DNA of 64,000 bases from Salipiger profundus (GCF_001969385.1 NZ_CP014797.1:124001-188000), one strand, 5' to 3'. Positions 43,614 to 52,734 are shown, counted from the stretch's first letter. The notes: generated from the letters alone by a model not told the origin. Numbers and translations: made by a program.

Positions 43614-44741
43614 ATGGCCCCTGTCGCGCGCCTGCAGGCCTGGGCCTGCCGCAGCCCGATCGCCGAGCCGGTCGCGACCTCCTTCGGGATCATGCGCAAC
43701 CGGCCGGCGGTGTTCCTGCGTGTCGAGGACGTCGAGGGCGCGTTCGGATGGGGCGAGGTGTTCGCCAACTGGCCCGCCGCCGGCGCCGAGCATCGCGTCA
43801 ACCTGATGGCCGACGACATCGCCCCGGCGGTGCTTGGCCGCGAGGCCCGCGACCCGACGGCCGTCTTCCGCACGCTCGAGGCAGCGCTGCACATCCGGGC
43901 GCTGCAATGCGGCGAGTTCGGTCCCTTCGGCCAGGTGCTCGCCGGCCTCGACCAGGCGCTGTGGGATCTCGCGGCGCGGCGGGCCGGCAGGCCCGTGGCG
44001 CAGGCGCTCGAGCCTGACGCCCCCACCCATGTGCCGGCCTACGCCAGCGGCATCCACGTCGATGCGGCTGATCGGCTCATCCCCGAGGCCCGCGCGACCG
44101 GCTTCGCGGTCTTCAAGGTCAAGGTCGGCTTCTCCGACCGCGATGCCGCGAAGGTGCGCGAGATCGCGTCGGGCCTCGAGACCGGCGAGCGGCTGGCGCT
44201 CGACGCCAACCAGGCGTGGAGCCCCGAGGCGGCGGCGACCTTTCTCGACAGCGTGGGCGACCTGCCGCTGCTGTGGATGGAAGAGCCGATCCGCGCCGAT
44301 CTTCCGGTGGCCAACTGGCGCCGGCTGCCGCGCCACGTGCCGCTTGCGGGCGGCGAGAACATCGCCGGAGAGCCGGCCTTTGCCCGCGCCCTGTCCGAGG
44401 GCGTGCTGGCGGTCTACCAGCCGGACGTGGCGAAATGGGGCGGGTTCACGGGCTGCATGGCCGTGGGGCGCGCCGCGCTGCGCGCCGGGCAGATGTATTG
44501 CCCGCATTTCCTTGGTGGCGGGATCGGGCTGGCGGCGTCGGGCCACCTGCTCGCCGCCGTCGGCGGGCCGGGCCTGCTCGAGGTCGACGTGAACCCCAAC
44601 CCGCTGCGCGACAGCTTCGGCGCCATCGCGGACCGCGTCGCGGACGGTCTTTGGCAGGTCGGCACGGCGCCGGGCATCGGCCCCGCAGAGCTTCCGGAGG
44701 CCGTGCGCGCCGCCGTCACGCATCACCGCGAGGCGGCCTGA
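43614..44741 (+). CDS. mandelate racemase / muconate lactonizing enzyme family (sugar-acid dehydratase-like)
   Basis: The 375-residue enolase-superfamily protein has Lys-x-Lys in FKVKVGF, metal ligands Asp in LALDANQAW, Glu in WMEEPI and Glu in AGGENIAGE. It begins 1 bp after the aldolase stop. The family includes acid-sugar dehydratases and cycloisomerases. Here it may act as a second dehydratase or epimerase on a related sugar acid. The substrate is not deducible by eye. Confidence 0.88.
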   Translation: MAPVARLQAWACRSPIAEPVATSFGIMRNRPAVFLRVEDVEGAFGWGEVFANWPAAGAEHRVNLMADDIAPAVLGREARDPTAVFRTLEAALHIRALQCGEFGPFGQVLAGLDQALWDLAARRAGRPVAQALEPDAPTHVPAYASGIHVDAADRLIPEARATGFAVFKVKVGFSDRDAAKVREIASGLETGERLALDANQAWSPEAAATFLDSVGDLPLLWMEEPIRADLPVANWRRLPRHVPLAGGENIAGEPAFARALSEGVLAVYQPDVAKWGGFTGCMAVGRAALRAGQMYCPHFLGGGIGLAASGHLLAAVGGPGLLEVDVNPNPLRDSFGAIADRVADGLWQVGTAPGIGPAELPEAVRAAVTHHREAA

Positions 44742-44836
44742 CAGCGCTTGCCTCTCGGCATCGCCCGGCCTCGGTCACTGCCCCCTCGGACCGCCTGACG
44801 GTCTGCCCCATCCCTGTCGCTGCGCCCAAGGCCCCG

Positions 44837-44854
44837 CCGCACACCCCTGTGCGG
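44837..44854 (+). terminator. possible terminator of the sugar-acid operon
   Basis: CCGCACA (44837-44843) pairs with TGTGCGG (44848-44854) around CCCC, followed by GGTTGG. The T run is weak. It lies 95 bp after the stop codon. Confidence 0.35.
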
Positions 44855-44950
44855 GGTTGGCTTCGTCGCGGAGGCCTTGCCGCGTCTGGCGCGCCTTGAA
44901 GATGTCGTGCGCGCGGTGCGAGCGCCGCAGCGCGCATGTTGCGCAACGCA

Positions 44951-44977
44951 AGCGGCGCCCCGGGGAGGGGCGCCGCT
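44951..44977 (-). terminator. terminator of the tctCBA unit
   Basis: AGCGGCGCCCC (44951-44961) pairs perfectly with GGGGCGCCGCT (44967-44977). It lies 42 bp beyond the tctA stop on the minus strand. No long T run follows. Confidence 0.55.
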
Positions 44978-45019
44978 GTTCGTGCCGTGCGGGCAGAGCG
45001 TGTCCTTGTCGCCCCTGCT

Positions 45020-46516
45020 TCAGCGGGCCTTGCCCACCGGGCGCAATCCGCGCAGCAGCGGTGCGAGGAGCGGGCCGGCGATCGCGAGCAGGGCGCAGAG
45101 GAACAGGATCGACGCCACCGGTCCGTCCACGAAGAAGGCCGCGAAGTTGCCCTCGTTCAGCAGCAGCCCGCGCCGCAGGGTCTGTTCGAACTGCGGCCCG
45201 AGCACCAGGCCGATCACCAGCGGCGCCAGCGGAAACCCGGTGAGCCGGAAGACAAGTCCGAGGATGCCGAAACACACCGCTGTCACCACGTCGAGCGGGT
45301 TGCCGCGGACGGTGGCCGCGCCGACGATGCCGAAGATCACGATGCCGGCGGTGACGATGTGCTGCGGGATCGACAGCAGCCGCCCGAAGATCCGCACCAG
45401 CGGAAACGCGAGCACCAGCATCACGAGGTTGATCAGGAACAGCACGATGAAGATGGCGTTCACCACGTCGAGATGTTCCGACATCAGCCGCACGCCCGGC
45501 GTGATCCCGTGCACCACGAGCGCGCTGAGCAGGATGGCGGTGACCACGTCACCGGGAATGCCGAGCGCGAGCGTCGGGATCATCGCCGAGCCGGTTACCG
45601 CGTTGTTCGACGATTCCGCCGCGACCAGCCCCTCCGGTTCGCCGGTGCCGAAGTCCTTGCCCCGGCGCGAGGTCTGGCGGGCCACCGCGTAGCTGATGAA
45701 CGAGGCGGTGGCGGCGCCGGTGCCGGGCAGGGCGCCGACGACGCAGCCGATGCCGGAGCTGCGGAGCAGGGTGAAGACCCGTCCCTTCCACGCCGAGAGC
45801 GAGGGCAGCTGCAACCGCACGCCGGACACTTCGGCGATGCTCTCGTTGCCGGTGGCGACGCGGTAGAGCGCCTCGGACAGGGCGAAGAGGCCGATGACCA
45901 CGGCGATGAGGTCGAAGCCGGCCGACAGGAACTGCGAGCCGAAGGTGAAGCGCGCGGCCCCGGTGACCGGGTCGGTGCCGACCAGCGAGATCATCAGGCC
46001 GATCGCCCCCATCAGCAGCCCCTTGGCGGTGTTGCCGTGCGACACGGCGGCGATGCAGGTCAGGGCCAGCACGATGAGCGCGAAGACCTCGACCGAGCCG
46101 AAGCTGGTGGCGAACCGCGCGAGCTGCGGCGCCGCGACCATGAGCACCACGCAGGAGATGAGCCCGCCGATCACCGACGACATGGTCGCCCAGCCAAGCG
46201 CCAGCCCGCCGTCGCCCCGGCGCGCCATTGGGTAGCCGTCGAGGGTCGTGGCGGCGGCCTGCGGTGTGCCCGGCGAGTTCACGAGGATCGCCGAGATCGA
46301 GCCGCCGAACACCGATCCGCAGTAGACGCCGAGCAGCAGCGTCAGGCTGGGCACCGGCTCCATTCCGAAGGTGAAGGGCAGGCAGATCGACAGCCCCACG
46401 ACCGAGCCGAGCCCCGGCAGCGCCCCGATGACGATGCCGAGCGCGGTGCCGATGACGAGCGCCGTCAGGGTCCAGAGGGTGAAGACGTCGGCAAAGGCCG
46501 ACAGGAAGGACTGCAT
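45020..46516 (-). CDS. tctA: tripartite tricarboxylate transporter large permease TctA
   Basis: This 498-residue membrane protein has about 11-12 helices and the TctA signatures ALPGLGSVVGLSICLPFTFGMEP, ILVNSPGTPQAAATTLDGYPMARRG and GALPGTGAATASFISYAVARQTSR. It forms the transport channel with TctB and accepts substrate from TctC, using ion gradients. It overlaps tctB by 1 bp (TGATG). Substrates of the family are carboxylates and sugar acids. The link to the adjacent sugar-acid catabolic genes suggests an aldonate. Confidence 0.95.
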   Translation of the reverse strand: MQSFLSAFADVFTLWTLTALVIGTALGIVIGALPGLGSVVGLSICLPFTFGMEPVPSLTLLLGVYCGSVFGGSISAILVNSPGTPQAAATTLDGYPMARRGDGGLALGWATMSSVIGGLISCVVLMVAAPQLARFATSFGSVEVFALIVLALTCIAAVSHGNTAKGLLMGAIGLMISLVGTDPVTGAARFTFGSQFLSAGFDLIAVVIGLFALSEALYRVATGNESIAEVSGVRLQLPSLSAWKGRVFTLLRSSGIGCVVGALPGTGAATASFISYAVARQTSRRGKDFGTGEPEGLVAAESSNNAVTGSAMIPTLALGIPGDVVTAILLSALVVHGITPGVRLMSEHLDVVNAIFIVLFLINLVMLVLAFPLVRIFGRLLSIPQHIVTAGIVIFGIVGAATVRGNPLDVVTAVCFGILGLVFRLTGFPLAPLVIGLVLGPQFEQTLRRGLLLNEGNFAAFFVDGPVASILFLCALLAIAGPLLAPLLRGLRPVGKAR

Positions 46517-46977
46517 CAGAACGCCCCTCCCGAGACCAGGAGCGGCAGGCGCAGCCCCAGCAGGTGATGGAACACGGCCCAGAGCCCCGGGCCGAGCAGG
46601 ATCAGCGTCACGGCGAACCGTAGTGGATCGCGCTCTCCGAGGATCCAGAGCAACCCGCCCAGCCCGAGCGTGACGGCCACCGCGTAGCCCAGCACCGGCA
46701 GCGAGACCGCCGTCAGCAGCAGCACCACGATGAAGCTCACGACCTTCGCGGTCTGCCGCTCCCCGCCCGTTGCAGGGGGCGCCCAGAAGGCCGCGCGCAG
46801 GGCGCAGCCCGTGCTCAGCACGATCCAGATGCCCAGCAGGATGCGCGGCAGCCGCATGGGCTGGTCCGTGGAGGCGGCGTTGATCCCCCCCACGGCGACA
46901 TAGGAGGAGGCCAGCACGATCAGCGCCACCCCCGTCAGCCCTGCGCAGATGAACAGTTCAGTCGGTCGTCTGACCAT
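46516..46977 (-). CDS. tctB: tripartite tricarboxylate transporter small permease TctB
   Basis: The 153-residue protein has four membrane segments in the TctB pattern (ELFICAGLTGVALIVLASSY, LLGIWIVLSTGCALRAAF, VVLLLTAVSLPVLGYAVAVTLGLGGLLWILG and LILLGPGLWAVFHHLLG). Length and position between tctC and tctA are typical. It is 40 bp after tctC. Confidence 0.92.
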   Translation of the reverse strand: MVRRPTELFICAGLTGVALIVLASSYVAVGGINAASTDQPMRLPRILLGIWIVLSTGCALRAAFWAPPATGGERQTAKVVSFIVVLLLTAVSLPVLGYAVAVTLGLGGLLWILGERDPLRFAVTLILLGPGLWAVFHHLLGLRLPLLVSGGAF

Positions 46978-47017
46978 CGGCTCCTCCTCCCATGTCAGGT
47001 CGCGTCCTCACCGGCGG

Positions 47018-47950
47018 TCAGTTGACCAGGCCGGCCTCCTCGAGGATCTTCGCGTTCATCTCGGCATTCTCGCGGACGAAGCTCTCGAACTCTTCCGGGC
47101 CGCGATAGAGCACGCCGGTGTTGGTCTTCTCGGCGAGGTCGGCGAAGGCGTCGGTCCTGGTGGCGGCCTCGCAGGCCTCGGCCAGCGTCTCCACCTGCGA
47201 CGAGTCCAGCCCCGCCGGCGCGAAGACGCCCTGCCAGACCGAGAAGTCGAGATCGAAGCCGGCCTCGGCCATGGTGGGGATGTCGGGATAGGCCTCGAGC
47301 CGCTCCGGCGCGAAGACCGCGAGCGCCGTGACGTTGTTGGCCTCGAGCACGGTGGCGGTGTCGACGAAAAGGTCGATCTCGCCGCCCGCCATCGCGTTCA
47401 TCGCGGTGCCGGTGCCGTCGAACGGCAGGTGGACGGCGTTCATGCCCGCCTCGGACGCGAAGGCCGCCATGGCGAGATGCGGGATCGTTCCGGGCCCGGA
47501 CGAGCCGTAGACCACGCGGCCGCTGCCGCCCTGGTCGATCCAGTCCTGGACCGAGGTCGCGTCGGCCTCGTCGGATTGCAGCAGGAACACCGGGGTCGAG
47601 GTGGTCTGGCAGATGTAGCTGTAGCTGTCGAGATCGTAGGACGTGTCGCGCAGCGACGGCTGGATCGCGACGGGCCCGATCGGCAGGTAGCCGACGGTGT
47701 TTCCGTCCGCGTCCGCCTGCGCGACCGAGGCGGCCCCGATCGTGCCGCTCGCGCCGGCGTTGTTGCGGATCACGACGGTGCGCGACAGCGCCTCGGAGAA
47801 CCCCGGTTCGAACACCCGGGCCACGGTATCCGTACCGCCGCCGGCGCTGAACGGCACGACCATCTCCATGGTCTGTGCCGAGGCGGTCCCGACCGCCAGG
47901 CCGGATGCTGCGACAAGGGAAAGGCTCGCGAGCCTGAAGTGACGTTGCAT
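47018..47950 (-). CDS. tctC: tripartite tricarboxylate transporter substrate-binding protein TctC
   Basis: The 310-residue BugD/TctC-type periplasmic receptor has a signal peptide (cleavage near ASAQT). The mature protein follows the family pattern MVVPFSAGGGTDTVARVFEPGFSEAL, VIRNNAGASGTIG and GSSGPGTIPHLA, ending ENAEMNAKILEEAGLV. It delivers a carboxylate to TctAB. It is first in the unit, and its promoter region carries the AGCGCT-centred site at 48045-48058. Confidence 0.95.
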   Translation of the reverse strand: MQRHFRLASLSLVAASGLAVGTASAQTMEMVVPFSAGGGTDTVARVFEPGFSEALSRTVVIRNNAGASGTIGAASVAQADADGNTVGYLPIGPVAIQPSLRDTSYDLDSYSYICQTTSTPVFLLQSDEADATSVQDWIDQGGSGRVVYGSSGPGTIPHLAMAAFASEAGMNAVHLPFDGTGTAMNAMAGGEIDLFVDTATVLEANNVTALAVFAPERLEAYPDIPTMAEAGFDLDFSVWQGVFAPAGLDSSQVETLAEACEAATRTDAFADLAEKTNTGVLYRGPEEFESFVRENAEMNAKILEEAGLVN

Positions 47951-48271
47951 GGATTTTCCTCCCGTTTGCGGTCCGGGTCCCGGCGGCTGTGCGTGGTCTT
48001 CGCCTCCCTGCGAAGCCCCGGCCGGGGTCCGGATGCCTCCCAGATAATAGCGCTACGATTTGCCTGTCAAACGATCTTTGCCCCGCGTCCGAAACCACCC
48101 GTGTCGAGTGCCGCGCCGGGCCGGACCGCCGGGGCCGGTCGCAGCGGTGCCGCTGTCGCGAAGACCCCGGGGCTCTCGAATCGCGCCGGGCGGTCGGCGC
48201 GGGTTCCTCTTGTGACCGGGCAGGTTGGTCTCTACGCTCGGGTCCACGTAGCCGACCCGAAAACGGACCTG
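47951..48271. promoter_or_regulatory. divergent promoter region of tctC and the LacI gene
   Basis: This 321-bp gap separates tctC (minus) from the LacI-type gene (plus). Apart from the operator at 48045-48058 I find no gene or repeat. Confidence 0.5.
48045..48058. promoter_or_regulatory. LacI-type operator between tctC and its regulator
   Basis: TAATAGCGCTACGA contains TAGCGCTA and shares AGCGCTACGA with the operator at 40979-40992 ahead of the dehydratase operon. It lies 95 bp from the tctC start. Confidence 0.6.
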
Positions 48272-49318
48272 ATGGACCAGACAGAGCCCGCAAAAGCCGC
48301 CCGCAAGCGCCGCAAGATGCAACGCGTCACGATGACGGACGTGGCGAAACATGCGGATGTGTCGCCCTCGACCGTGTCGCTCTACCTGCGCAAGCCCGAG
48401 GCGGTGTCCGAGCGGATCGGCCAGCGGGTCGAACACGCCATCGCCGAGCTCGGCTACGTGCCCAACTACGTCGCCGGCGGGCTGGCGGCGGCGGGGTCGC
48501 GGGTGGTCAGCGTCATCGTGCCCTCGCTGCGCAACGCGTTCTTCTCCGACACCGTCACCGAGCTCGAGAAGCTGCTGGCCGAAAGTCGGCTGCAGACCCT
48601 CGTCGGGCACACCGAGTATTCCGCCACGCAGGAAGAGGCCCTGGTCCGCGCCGCGCTGTCCTGGGCTCCTGCGGCGGTGGTGCTGACCGGCACGGCCCAC
48701 ACGCAGGCCACGCGCGATCTGCTGCGTCGGAACGGCACGCCGGTCGTCGAGATGTGGGAGCTGACCGACGATCCCATCGACCAGGCGGTCGGCTTCAGCC
48801 ACGAGGACGTCGGCCGCCGCATCGCGCGGCATTTCATCGGCAAGGGCTACGAGAGTGCCGCCTTCCTCGGGGCGCGGATGGGCGACGACAAGCGGGCCGC
48901 CGACCGTGCCCGCGGCTTCGAGGCCGAGATGCGCGCCTACGGCGTTCCGGTGCAGGTGGTCGAGGATCACGCGCCGGCCAGCACCGGCTCTGCGGCACGG
49001 CTGCTGGACAACCTCGACAGCCCGGTCCGGGCCGTGGCCTGCTCGAACGATACGGTGGCGCTCGGGGTGCTGTTCGAGGCGCAGCGCCGTGGCATCGCGG
49101 TGCCGGGCGAGCTGGCCATCGCGGGCTTCGGCGATCTCGAGTTCTCTGCGCAGTCGGTGCCGCCGCTGACCACCGTGCGGCCCTCGGCATCGGAAATCGC
49201 GGCGCGGGTGGCGGACTGCATCCGGGCCCGTGACCCGCTGACCGCCACCTCCGGGGCGGGCGAAGGGCCGCGAGTCTTCGATACCGGCTTCACCTTCGTC
49301 CCGCGCGAGAGCGGCTGA
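48272..49318 (+). CDS. LacI family regulator (GntR-like subgroup), probable regulator of the sugar-acid regulon
   Basis: The 348-residue protein has a LacI HTH (VTMTDVAKHADVSPSTVSLYLRKPEAVSERIGQRVEHAIAELGYVPN) resembling gluconate repressor GntR, and a sugar-binding core (SVIVPSLRNAFFSDTVTELEKLLAES to PPLTTVRPSASEIAARV). It is divergent from tctC. It probably binds the AGCGCT sites at 48045 and 40979, coordinating uptake (TctCBA) and breakdown (dehydratase, aldolase). The frame is open far upstream but the family start is the ATG at 48272. Confidence 0.9.
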   Translation: MDQTEPAKAARKRRKMQRVTMTDVAKHADVSPSTVSLYLRKPEAVSERIGQRVEHAIAELGYVPNYVAGGLAAAGSRVVSVIVPSLRNAFFSDTVTELEKLLAESRLQTLVGHTEYSATQEEALVRAALSWAPAAVVLTGTAHTQATRDLLRRNGTPVVEMWELTDDPIDQAVGFSHEDVGRRIARHFIGKGYESAAFLGARMGDDKRAADRARGFEAEMRAYGVPVQVVEDHAPASTGSAARLLDNLDSPVRAVACSNDTVALGVLFEAQRRGIAVPGELAIAGFGDLEFSAQSVPPLTTVRPSASEIAARVADCIRARDPLTATSGAGEGPRVFDTGFTFVPRESG

Positions 49319-49371
49319 CGAGAGGGCTGACGCACCGCAGGCCGTGCCACATCATGGCGTAACCGCGCCGT

Positions 49372-49395
49372 AAGGCGATGAAAGCGCCCTTTTTT
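49372..49395 (+). terminator. probable terminator of the LacI-type gene
   Basis: AAGGCG and CGCCCTT arms (49372-49390) flank a 7-base loop and run into TTTTTT. The stem is short, but the T run is good. It lies between two converging regulator genes. Confidence 0.5.
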
Positions 49396-49428
49396 ACGAG
49401 CAAGGGCAGCCGGCGGGGTCAGCGGCGC

Positions 49429-50493
49429 TCAGTCCTTCTTGTCGCCCACGCTGTCCCGGCTCACCAGTTCCCCGGTCATCAGGACCTTCACCGTCGGTTG
49501 TGCCGAATCCTCGCCGGCGATCAGGTCATCGAGAAGACGGATGGCCATGGCGCCGATGCGGGTCTTGGGAACGTCGATGGTGGTCAGCGGCGGATCGAAA
49601 ACGCCGGCCATCGGCAGGTTGTCGAACCCCACGATCGACACGTCACCCGGCACTGACAGGCCCATCTCGCGCAGCGCCCGCATGAACCCGAGCGCGATGA
49701 TGTCGTTGGCGCAGAAATAGGCCTCGGCCAGGGACGGCGCGCCGCGCAGAAGATCGAGCGATTCGCGGTAGGCGCCGTCGAGCGTGGCGACCACGGAGAG
49801 TTCGTGGGCGGGGTCGGTCTCGATCCCGAGCGCGGCGGCGGCGCGGCGGAAGCCGGTCTCGCGCAGGCGGAAGTTCATCACGTCGCTGTGGCTGCCGACA
49901 TAGCCGATGCGCCGGAACCCCCTGGACACGAGATGCGCCAGCGCGGTGTAGACCAGCTGGTCGTTGTCCATGTCGACGAAATTCGCCTTGAGGAACGGAT
50001 GATAGGTGTCGATGAGCACCGTCGGCAGCGGGGCGCGGGCGATGACGGTCTCGATGTCCTCGACCGACAGCTCGGTGCCCAGCACGACCAGCCCGCGCGG
50101 CTCGGTGCCCTCAAGTTCCGCGAGAAGGCCGTCGAGCGGTTGCTGCTCGGCGCTGACCACCTGCAGGGCATAGTCGCGGCGCAGGGCCTCGTAGGACATG
50201 CCGTCGATGTAGTCCGAGATGAAATGGTTGTGGTCGCGGTTCACCGTCTGGCCGTGGCGCGCGACCTTGAGGAAGCGGATCGTGTTGGTCGACTCGGCGG
50301 CGCGCGGGCGGCTGCTGCGCGGCGTGTAGTTCAGCTCTTCGACGGCCTGCATCACCCGGTCGCGCGTGGCGTCCGAGATGTCGCCCTTGCCGTTCAGGAC
50401 GAGCGAGGCCGTCGCCGCGGAGACCCCGGCGTGCTTGGCGACCTGGCGCAGGGTCGTCGGTTTTTTTGCCTCGATATCCATGGCTTGGCTCAT
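49429..50493 (-). CDS. LacI family regulator of the DhaKL sugar operon
   Basis: The 354-residue repressor has a LacI HTH (TTLRQVAKHAGVSAATASLVLNGKGDISDATRDRVMQAVEELNYTPRSSR) and a sugar-binding core (LVVLGTELSVEDIETVI, RIGYVGSHSDVMN, AYFCANDIIALGFMRAL, VSIVGFDNLPMAG). It is divergent from the ribose-type ABC operon across 169 bp holding three TTnAGTAAA sites. The start at 50493 is preceded by AAAAGAGTG; an internal ATG at 50481 is possible. A run of seven A bases lies near the start of the gene. Confidence 0.91.
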   Translation of the reverse strand: MSQAMDIEAKKPTTLRQVAKHAGVSAATASLVLNGKGDISDATRDRVMQAVEELNYTPRSSRPRAAESTNTIRFLKVARHGQTVNRDHNHFISDYIDGMSYEALRRDYALQVVSAEQQPLDGLLAELEGTEPRGLVVLGTELSVEDIETVIARAPLPTVLIDTYHPFLKANFVDMDNDQLVYTALAHLVSRGFRRIGYVGSHSDVMNFRLRETGFRRAAAALGIETDPAHELSVVATLDGAYRESLDLLRGAPSLAEAYFCANDIIALGFMRALREMGLSVPGDVSIVGFDNLPMAGVFDPPLTTIDVPKTRIGAMAIRLLDDLIAGEDSAQPTVKVLMTGELVSRDSVGDKKD

Positions 50494-50587
50494 CACTCTT
50501 TTCGTTTTCCTGCGCGCTGTCAGGCGCTGACGCAAGGGTAATGCGGCCCCGCTTCGACCGCCAGTTAACAACCGCTCAACAACTGGG

Positions 50588-50646
50588 TTGACTTTAGTAA
50601 ACTCGATGGTAGCTATTTAGTAAATAGCGAATACAGTTCAGTAAAC
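50588..50646 (+). promoter_or_regulatory. promoter with three TTnAGTAAA operators, one a 17-bp perfect palindrome
   Basis: TTTAGTAAA (50593-50601), GCTATTTAGTAAATAGC (50612-50628, perfect about the central G) and TTCAGTAAA (50637-50645) have centres 23 and 21 bp apart, about two helical turns. TTGACT (50588-50593) and TAGCTA (50610-50615) are candidate -35/-10 boxes overlapped by the first two sites. They are probably bound by the adjacent LacI regulator. Confidence 0.7.
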
Positions 50647-50662
50647 GACACAGGGGGAGGAG

Positions 50663-51679
50663 ATGTCGCGTCTGGATGGGAATCTTTTTGTGCTCTCCGC
50701 ACTGATCGTCCTGCTTCTCGCAGTCGGCGGTCTGGCGTCCGGAGGCAACTATCTCTCCGTCTACAACCTGCAATCCATGGCCAACCAGGTGCCCGAGATC
50801 GGGCTGCTGGCGATCGGCGTGATGCTGGCGATGTGCTCGGGCAACGGCGGGATCGACCTGTCGGGGATCGCGCTCGCGAACCTCTCGGGCGTCGCCTCGG
50901 GGCTCTTCGCGCTGTCGCTGTTCCCGGTCGACGAGGCGCCGGTGCTCTTCACGCTGACCTTCGCCGCCGGCTGCGCCGTGGTGGGGCTGCTGGGAGGCAT
51001 TCTCAACGGCCTGCTGATCTCGCGCTTCGGGATCACGCCGATCCTGTGCACGCTCGGCACGCAGATGTTCTTCACCGGCGTCGCGGTGGTGCTGTCGGGC
51101 GGCCGCTCGGTCACCATCGGTTCACCCGATGCGCTCTATGCGCTTGGCAACGGGCTGGTGTTCGGGGTGCCGGCGAGCTTCGTGATCTTCATCGGCGTGG
51201 CGCTGGTGCTGGGCGGCGTGCTGCGCTTCACCCCCTACGGGATGAAGCTGATGCTGACCGGCGCCAACCCCAAGGCGGCGCGGTTCAGCGGCTTCCCGCA
51301 GGCCCGCATCGTGACGGTGACCTACGCGATCTCGGGGCTGCTGGCGGGGCTTGCCGGGGTCATCATCGCGGCCCGCAACGTCAACGTGAAATGGGACTAC
51401 GGCACCACCTACCTGCTGATCGCGATCCTCGTCGCGGTGATGGCCGGGGTCCGCCCCGAGGGCGGGTATGGCCGGGTGGTGAACGTGGTGCTGTCGGCGA
51501 TCACGCTGCAGCTTCTGTCGAGCCTGCTCAACTTCATCGGCCTGTCGAACTTCGTGCGCGATTTCGCCTGGGGCGCGCTGCTGCTGTGCTTCCTGGCCGT
51601 CGGCCGCTTCGGGCTGGTCGAGCAGCTTCTGATCTTCTTTTCGCCGAGGCGGGGCAAGGCCCGCGCCTCGAAAACCTGA
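50663..51679 (+). CDS. ribose-type ABC transporter permease (RbsC-like), first of two
   Basis: This 338-residue permease has 8-10 membrane segments and BPD_transp_2 patterns (MLAMCSGNGGIDLSGIALANLSGV, GGILNGLLISRFGITPILCTLGTQMFFTGVAVVL, GAVMAGVRPEGGYGR-like stretch). It is first in the operon, with the ATG after GGGGGAGG. It differs from the second permease at 54358, so the transporter is likely a heterodimer as in LsrCD. The binding-protein gene follows after 32 bp. Confidence 0.91.
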   Translation: MSRLDGNLFVLSALIVLLLAVGGLASGGNYLSVYNLQSMANQVPEIGLLAIGVMLAMCSGNGGIDLSGIALANLSGVASGLFALSLFPVDEAPVLFTLTFAAGCAVVGLLGGILNGLLISRFGITPILCTLGTQMFFTGVAVVLSGGRSVTIGSPDALYALGNGLVFGVPASFVIFIGVALVLGGVLRFTPYGMKLMLTGANPKAARFSGFPQARIVTVTYAISGLLAGLAGVIIAARNVNVKWDYGTTYLLIAILVAVMAGVRPEGGYGRVVNVVLSAITLQLLSSLLNFIGLSNFVRDFAWGALLLCFLAVGRFGLVEQLLIFFSPRRGKARASKT

Positions 51680-51711
51680 GCCACAGTGGGAAATCTAGGG
51701 AGGAGACCATC

Positions 51712-52722
51712 ATGGCACTTAAAGGACTGAAAACCGGCCTCATGGCGGCAACGGCAGCGGCGGCGGTGTTCGCCGGTGCGCAGGGCGCCACGGCGCAGGA
51801 GGGCAAGTCGATCACCACGGTCGTCAAGATCAGCGGCATCCCGTGGTTCGACCGGATGAAGACCGGCGTCGACATGTACGCCGAGCAGCACCCCGAGATG
51901 GACATCGAGCAGGTCGGCCCGGCCAGCGCGGACTCGGCGCAGCAGCTGCAGATCGTGCAGGACCTCGTGGCGCGCGGTGTCGACGCGCTGGCGGTGGTGC
52001 CGATGGACCCGGCGATCCTCGAGGGCGTGCTGAAGCGCGCGATGGACCGCGGCATCGTCGTGGTGACACATGAGGCCGACAACCAGAAGAACACGATGGT
52101 CGACGTCGAGGCCTTCGACAACGCCGAGTACGGCGCGGCGCTGAACGAGCGGCTGGCCGAGTGCATGGGCGGCGAGGGCAAGTGGACCACCTTCGTCGGG
52201 TCGCTGGGCAGCCGCACGCACATGCAGTGGGTCGGTGCCGGCGAGGAGAACGCCAAGCAGTACGAGGGCATGGAACTCGTCGACCCGAACAACGAGAGCT
52301 TCGACGACGCCCAGGGCACCTACGAGAAGGCCAAGGAGATCCTGCGCAAGCACCCCGACATCAAGGGCTTCCAGACCTCGGCGGGCAACGACGTGCTGGG
52401 CGTCGGCCGGGCGATCGAGGAAGCTGGCCTCGCGGGCAAGGTCTGCCTTGTCGGCACCGGCCTGCCGAACCCCTCGGCGGCCTATCTCGACAGCGGCGCG
52501 ATCACCGCGATCGGCTTCTGGGACCCGCAGAAGGCCGGCATGGCGATGAACTCGGTCGCGACCAAGCTGCTGGCCGGTGAAGAGATCACCGACGGCATGG
52601 ACCTCGGCGTCGAGGGCTACGGCAACGTGAGCGTGCGCGACGGCGCGGGCGACGGGCTTCTGGTCATCGGCAACGGCATGGTCCTGGCCGACAAGGACAC
52701 CTACGAAGAGCACCTGTTCTGA
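51712..52722 (+). CDS. ribose/autoinducer-2-type sugar-binding protein
   Basis: The 336-residue periplasmic protein has a signal peptide (cleavage near GATAQEG) and a Peripla_BP_4 core like RhaS/LsrB: VKISGIPWFDRMKTGVDMYAEQHPEMDIEQVGPASADSAQQLQIVQDLVARGVDALAVVPMDP, then VVTHEADN and FQTSAGNDVLGVGRAI. It binds the operon's polyol or sugar. The start follows AGGGAGGAG. A strong hairpin follows its stop. Confidence 0.92.
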   Translation: MALKGLKTGLMAATAAAAVFAGAQGATAQEGKSITTVVKISGIPWFDRMKTGVDMYAEQHPEMDIEQVGPASADSAQQLQIVQDLVARGVDALAVVPMDPAILEGVLKRAMDRGIVVVTHEADNQKNTMVDVEAFDNAEYGAALNERLAECMGGEGKWTTFVGSLGSRTHMQWVGAGEENAKQYEGMELVDPNNESFDDAQGTYEKAKEILRKHPDIKGFQTSAGNDVLGVGRAIEEAGLAGKVCLVGTGLPNPSAAYLDSGAITAIGFWDPQKAGMAMNSVATKLLAGEEITDGMDLGVEGYGNVSVRDGAGDGLLVIGNGMVLADKDTYEEHLF

Positions 52723-52734
52723 GAAGGACAGGGG

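Noticed and set aside
50456..50475. Run of seven A bases near the start of the LacI gene as a programmed frameshift or phase-variation site
   Set aside because: The frame continues normally through a complete LacI HTH, and a single short homopolymer is weak evidence.
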